Source of the DNA: Guillardia theta CCMP2712
Lineage: Eukaryota > Cryptophyceae > Pyrenomonadales > Geminigeraceae
NCBI RefSeq assembly: GCF_000315625.1
Contig: NW_005434664.1
Location: 186,001 to 250,000, forward strand
Direction of reading: 5' to 3'
DNA: 64,000 nt
Shown here: piece after piece, positions 62,582-64,000 of the stretch
Numbering within the stretch: position 1 is the first letter of the stretch
Layout: every line of letters starts with the position of its first letter
The notes under the pieces: model-generated
Seen by the model: the letters and a program-made list of their open reading frames with translations, nothing else
Database searches by the model: none
What the model was told of the DNA's origin: nothing
Translations under genes and position numbers: made by a program

Positions 62582-62927
62582 TCATGCATGAAACTCCAGT
62601 GCCCCCGCCGTCACGTCCTCGAAGGACTCCGCAAACACAGTGATCCGCCAGCTCGCGCTCGTCCTCCCCTGTCTCCCCTTCTTGAGCCCTGCTGCTGCCT
62701 TCCTCGCCTCCATCACTCCCCGCATCAGCTCCTTCCCCTCCGACTCCACCCTCACACCTCTCCCTGCCGGCTGCCTCGCCTCCTCCGCACACGGCGATAG
62801 GGCGCGTGAGCATCGAGGTATGCCTGCTGGGAGGGGGAGAGTCTGAAGCAGGGGCGGGAGGGGCGACGAAGAGGGGAGGGGGGAGAGGGAGGGAGGTCGA
62901 CGATGGTGATGGCGAGGACGCGTGTCA
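62582..62927 (-). pseudogene. Frameshifted subfamily-2 copy
   Basis: Head and core (MTRVLAITIVDLPPS...LSPSQQAYLDAHAP) are in one frame, the rest (SPCAEEARQPAGRGVRVESE...TAGALEFHA) in another. Where the copy at 54160 has CGCCCTCATCGCC this one has CGCCCTATCGCC, a one-base loss after DAHAP. Both halves are otherwise intact, so the break is recent. Confidence 0.75.
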
Positions 62928-62999
62928 TGCGAGGGAGAGTCTGTTGCAGTCGTGTTGAAGTTGCACGAGCTCGTTGAGGAGTAAGCAAGGGCCACTGGA

Positions 63000-63250
63000 C
63001 TGGTGATCCCCGGGACTGCAAGTTTGACTGTCAGCGCCAGCTCAGCGGCTGTAAGTCTCTACGGCAGTACCGGACCAAGTTTCCAAACGGTGTATGTTTT
63101 AATGGGCCTCCGGAACCTTCGGAAGTTCCGACCGACTCGGAGTCGGCCGGTAGTTGCCGCCGCCCCGGCGACCGCAGTGAGCGGCGAGAGCGGCGCCGTG
63201 GTGACCGGGCCGGGCGGCCACGGCCGGGCCGGGCCGGGCCGCGACTGATC
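63000..63250. repeat. GC-rich repeat block 4
   Basis: CGGCCGGTAGTTGCCGCCGC and GTGACCGGGCCGGGCGG motifs. It ends 13 bp before the ATG of the partial gene at the right edge. Confidence 0.45.
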
Positions 63251-63262
63251 AGTCAGGGCCGG

Positions 63263-64000
63263 ATGAAAAAAAACGCGCGCAATTTTCAAGTTTGTGGCCT
63301 GCAGAATTTCATGGCAGGGATCTTTAACAAGAGTCGTCGAAGCCGATTTATAGCCAAGACAAACACAGAGTTCAAGACCAAGAAATCATCAAAATGTGCT
63401 TTCTTTGACGAGAAGTCATTTTTCAAGGAGGACAGAATGGAAGAAGTTTTTGATTTGGAAAATCCCAGGTTGATATGAATTGGAAAATTTTGAGTCCCAT
63501 CTTACCAAAGCAGGGAGATGAAAAATCCTCCATCATCAGATACTAAACCAGGCAAAAATCAAACACACCGAAATCTGTCACACTTTGATCAAGACGAGGA
63601 TGCCAAGAAGGCAAAGCCAGACGGTATATCGGAACGACAACTCGTGCTCAACCAAATGGCGAATGCAACTACACGATTTGTGAATAGTGGAAGGTATTCT
63701 GTGAATGAATCATTCTGCTTGGTGCTGAAAATCAGTGCTTTGTGTTGTGTATGCAAGGAATGAATTTCTGCTGTCTAATGAGAGGCAGTCAGCACTCAAC
63801 TATTACAATTGCAAGAATATTTTTCGGATCGTCGAGAACAAGCGCTTGGCATCGACGGATCACTTGGAGAAAGAATTCCAACACAAGCTTAATCATTTTC
63901 AAAACAGAAGCAAATGGGTTTGTTGCGATACATTTGTTCAAATTGAACTGAATCCAGGTGAAAGGTCATACATCAATTGCGAAAACACCTGCGGGCCGCT
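63263..64000 (+). CDS. Partial Lys-rich hypothetical protein, runs off the right edge
   Basis: Four exons in phase: 63263-63468, 63514-63693, 63758-63917, 63958 onward. It starts MKKNARNFQVCGLQNF, contains KSRRSRFIAK and KTKKSSK (possible nuclear signals), DQDEDAKKAKPDGISERQ, then a helical stretch NEFLLSNERQSALNYYNCKN, FRIVENKRLASTDHLEKEFQ and HKLNHFQNRSKW. No family is recognised. It is markedly AT-rich compared with the GC block just upstream. A start at the second-exon ATG (63518) is possible. Confidence 0.6.

Overview
This window is nuclear DNA of a photosynthetic eukaryote, most likely a cryptophyte alga close to Guillardia theta. The reasons are: genes on both strands split by many short GT-AG introns (mostly about 45-100 nt) that rejoin in phase; a type I rhodopsin with a full proton-pump residue set; a CHUP1-like plastid-positioning protein; and a PARN-type deadenylase preceded by an ER-signal-like N-terminus, as expected where proteins are sent to a complex plastid or its periplastid space. 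There are no bacterial operons. Species assignment is inference. A 100-nt run of N (42598-42697) is an assembly gap inside a low-complexity gene.

0-20 kb: a partial secreted protein (left edge), a small three-exon gene, an EF-hand-like membrane-anchored protein, the CHUP1-like ankyrin/polyproline protein, an alpha-kinase, a BED+FHA protein, a WASH-CCDC53-like tandem-repeat protein and a large two-FtsX-domain permease. 20-38 kb: REV1 (translesion synthesis), a Cys-rich unknown, a Ser/Pro-rich coiled-coil protein, a TPR protein with a signal peptide, the rhodopsin, a GT75-like glycosyltransferase, two near-identical cytochrome b561 genes and a BRCT-aprataxin fusion. 38-48 kb: an unknown protein, a very long low-complexity gene (Asp/His/Gln/Gly runs) and a secreted or type II membrane protein.

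48.7-63 kb is accessory DNA: an imperfect palindrome (arms 48.75-51.56 and 52.45-55.87 kb) plus extra direct copies, carrying about ten whole or broken copies of one small-protein gene family in two subfamilies, a duplicated small Lys-tailed membrane protein and a decayed Ty3/gypsy-like reverse transcriptase. The PARN-like gene (58.5-60.6 kb) lies within it, between GC-rich repeat blocks. A partial Lys-rich gene runs off the right edge.

The genes do not form one pathway. REV1 and the BRCT-aprataxin gene both concern DNA damage; the FHA and BRCT domains bind phosphoproteins in such pathways, but no physical link is implied. Intergenic DNA carries at least three dispersed repeat types: G-rich GGGGTAGTACC-like elements (four, three of them just upstream of gene starts), GC-rich blocks with GTGACCGGGCC-like motifs, and a tRNA-like (SINE-type) element in two copies. 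Exon models were built by hand from splice sites and phase; most coordinates of internal exons are inferred.
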